Part shown: in pieces, positions 62,876 to 64,000 of the stretch
Layout: each line of letters begins with the position of its first letter
Numbering within the stretch: position 1 is the stretch's first letter
Source of the DNA: DATFVA01 sp963832355
GTDB taxonomy: Bacteria > Bacteroidota > Ignavibacteria > Ignavibacteriales > Ignavibacteriaceae
Length of the DNA: 64,000 nucleotides
Direction of reading: 5' to 3'
Assembly: GCA_963832355.1 (NCBI GenBank)
Contig: CAWHTX010000013.1
Coordinates: forward strand, 190,733-254,732
Translations under genes and position numbers: made by a program
The notes under the pieces: generated by a model
Database searches by the model: none
What the model saw: only the letters and a program-made list of their open reading frames with translations
What the model was told of the DNA's origin: nothing

Positions 62876-64000
62876 TTTGAACTCCTCCCATCAGGTTTCC
62901 GGCATCAATGGTAAACTTAAACGCTCTGGTATCACGTAAAGGCTCATATAAGATATTCTGAAGAATTGCTCCGTTATAAGAATCAGATAAATCCTTCACC
63001 ACAATCCTTGAAAAAGTAAATCCGCCGAGTTTAACGTTTTTCTGCTTATCCATAGTCAACTGGTTCATCCACATATTTCTTTTCTGATTGGCAAAGCCGG
63101 ATAATTTTTTCATCTGGACACTTAAAATTCCGGTCCCGCTGGAAAGCTGGTTAAGTACAGCCTTGGTTTGATCAACGTTCTGAATTTTATTTTCATAAGA
63201 TTTAATTTTTTCAACTGTCGCTTTATTCTGAGCCTCAAGTAACAGCAGCTTACTTATTTCAGTATCTTTTTCTTTTGAAGAAACAATATTTGAAAATGTT
63301 TTATTAATGAAGAATGCAGCAGAAAGTATTATGAGTCCGAGCATCAGGTATCCCTGCCATCCGAGCTGGAAAACCTTTTGTTCCTCTTTTATGTAACCCG
63401 GCAGAAGGTTTATTCCCTCAAGTTTTTTATCGAGCTCGGCAAAATATTCTTCGGCGACAGCGGCAGGGACAATAAAGGCAGATTCGGTGCTGAATGAATC
63501 AACTCCTTCAATTTCCATTGATTCAATTTCCTGAAAGGTAACTTTGGCGTCAGGATAAGCTTCACTAACCACTACCAGCAGATCCTCAGATTCATCCTCC
63601 CCGCAGATAATGATGTTCTCAATACTATTAATTGCCCCATGCTCCATCTCAAGCAGGATTTTACTGACAATAACATTATGAGCATTAAAACTGTTTTTTC
63701 CGACTGATAAGGTGGATCCAATATGGAAAATCTTATTGCTTCTCAGGAAGATTAATTTTGAATATTCTTTCCCGACATATAGCACTAACGTTGTTTCTTT
63801 ATCAGCAAATTTTTGCTTCCTTGCAACATATGACGCAAGAGAAATTTCGGCACTTTTTACAGTGGGTATCTTAAAGAACTTGCGATTATTCATTCTCGCG
63901 AGAGAATCGATTGCCTGAAGGTAACTGCTCTGTCCCGATGGATATACTGCAAGTTTCGAATCATCATAGAGCTGAACAAAGTCAATGGTGGTAGCTATTT
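62859..64000 (-). CDS. PilM-PilN-like fused pilus/secretion assembly protein (5' end outside the window)
   Basis: The frame stays open through the right edge (LARMNNRKFF is preceded in frame by VQLYDDSKLAVYPSGQSSY), so the true start lies beyond 64000. The visible N-terminal part (about 200 residues) looks like the second half of an actin-like PilM domain (ETTLVLYVGKEYSKLIFLRSN, NIIICGEDES). Then comes INLLPGY, the classical PilN opening, a membrane helix (YLMLGLIILSAAFFINKTF) and a coiled coil plus ferredoxin-like part. This domain order is that of GspL and of PilM-PilN fusions. It leads the operon with the PilO-PilP-like protein and the secretin. Confidence 0.78.
   Translation of the reverse strand, partial: IATTIDFVQLYDDSKLAVYPSGQSSYLQAIDSLARMNNRKFFKIPTVKSAEISLASYVARKQKFADKETTLVLYVGKEYSKLIFLRSNKIFHIGSTLSVGKNSFNAHNVIVSKILLEMEHGAINSIENIIICGEDESEDLLVVVSEAYPDAKVTFQEIESMEIEGVDSFSTESAFIVPAAVAEEYFAELDKKLEGINLLPGYIKEEQKVFQLGWQGYLMLGLIILSAAFFINKTFSNIVSSKEKDTEISKLLLLEAQNKATVEKIKSYENKIQNVDQTKAVLNQLSSGTGILSVQMKKLSGFANQKRNMWMNQLTMDKQKNVKLGGFTFSRIVVKDLSDSYNGAILQNILYEPLRDTRAFKFTIDAGNLMGGVQNEKKK

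Overview
The window looks like chromosomal DNA from the Ignavibacteria/Bacteroidota side of the FCB group. Four secreted proteins end in the type IX secretion sorting domain with the QNYPNPFNP motif, MurE carries the DNPR meso-diaminopimelate motif, and a very basic COX24-like mini-protein of the Bacteroidota type is present. Base composition is moderate to AT-rich, most genes have an AGGAG-type ribosome binding site, and I see no insertion sequence, phage, CRISPR array or rRNA.

Layout. 0-9 kb: a membrane glycosyltransferase and three secreted beta-propeller-type proteins, two of them tandem paralogues. 9-13 kb (minus): a flotillin-like / Trp-His repeat protein / UvrD-like helicase operon. 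13-24 kb: clpC, a pterin dehydratase, a TPR protein, pyrE, an M64 metallopeptidase, a SpoIIE/RsbU phosphatase, an aldehyde dehydrogenase and small envelope genes. 24-33 kb: truA, membrane proteins, a sorting-domain protein, pepF, an IMPDH/GMP-reductase-like enzyme and an S9 peptidase. 33-39 kb: HU, a zinc-ribbon/TPR protein, a COX24-like mini-protein, tRNA-Thr(CGT), an unusual thioredoxin-like protein beside trxB, and a prolyl oligopeptidase lipoprotein.

39.2-55.7 kb is a nearly complete dcw (division and cell wall) cluster: mraZ-rsmH-ftsL-ftsI-murE-murF-mraY-murD-ftsW-murG-(unknown membrane gene)-murC-ftsQ-ftsA-ftsZ, mostly with 1-4 base overlaps. It lacks murB and ddl, and three TGGKG boxes with an exact 10-bp period lie just before mraZ, as expected for MraZ autoregulation. 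Beyond it are a CPXCG protein, a C-terminal dnaE fragment behind an SOS-box-like palindrome, yajQ and a MORN/YwqK-type protein. 59.3-64 kb (minus) holds a type IV pilus/type II secretion alignment module in condensed form (PilM-PilN fusion, PilO-PilP fusion, short secretin) followed by an Ig-like lipoprotein.

A striking technical feature is the number of single-base frame breaks: 13 in eight genes (truA, a sorting-domain protein, an S9 peptidase, murC, ftsQ, a YwqK-like gene, the Ig-like lipoprotein with five, and the secretin with two). Most are an extra base at a short homopolymer, each restores a family-typical protein when corrected, and two hit essential genes. I read them mainly as uncorrected sequencing or assembly indels; they are annotated as broken genes with the position of each break.
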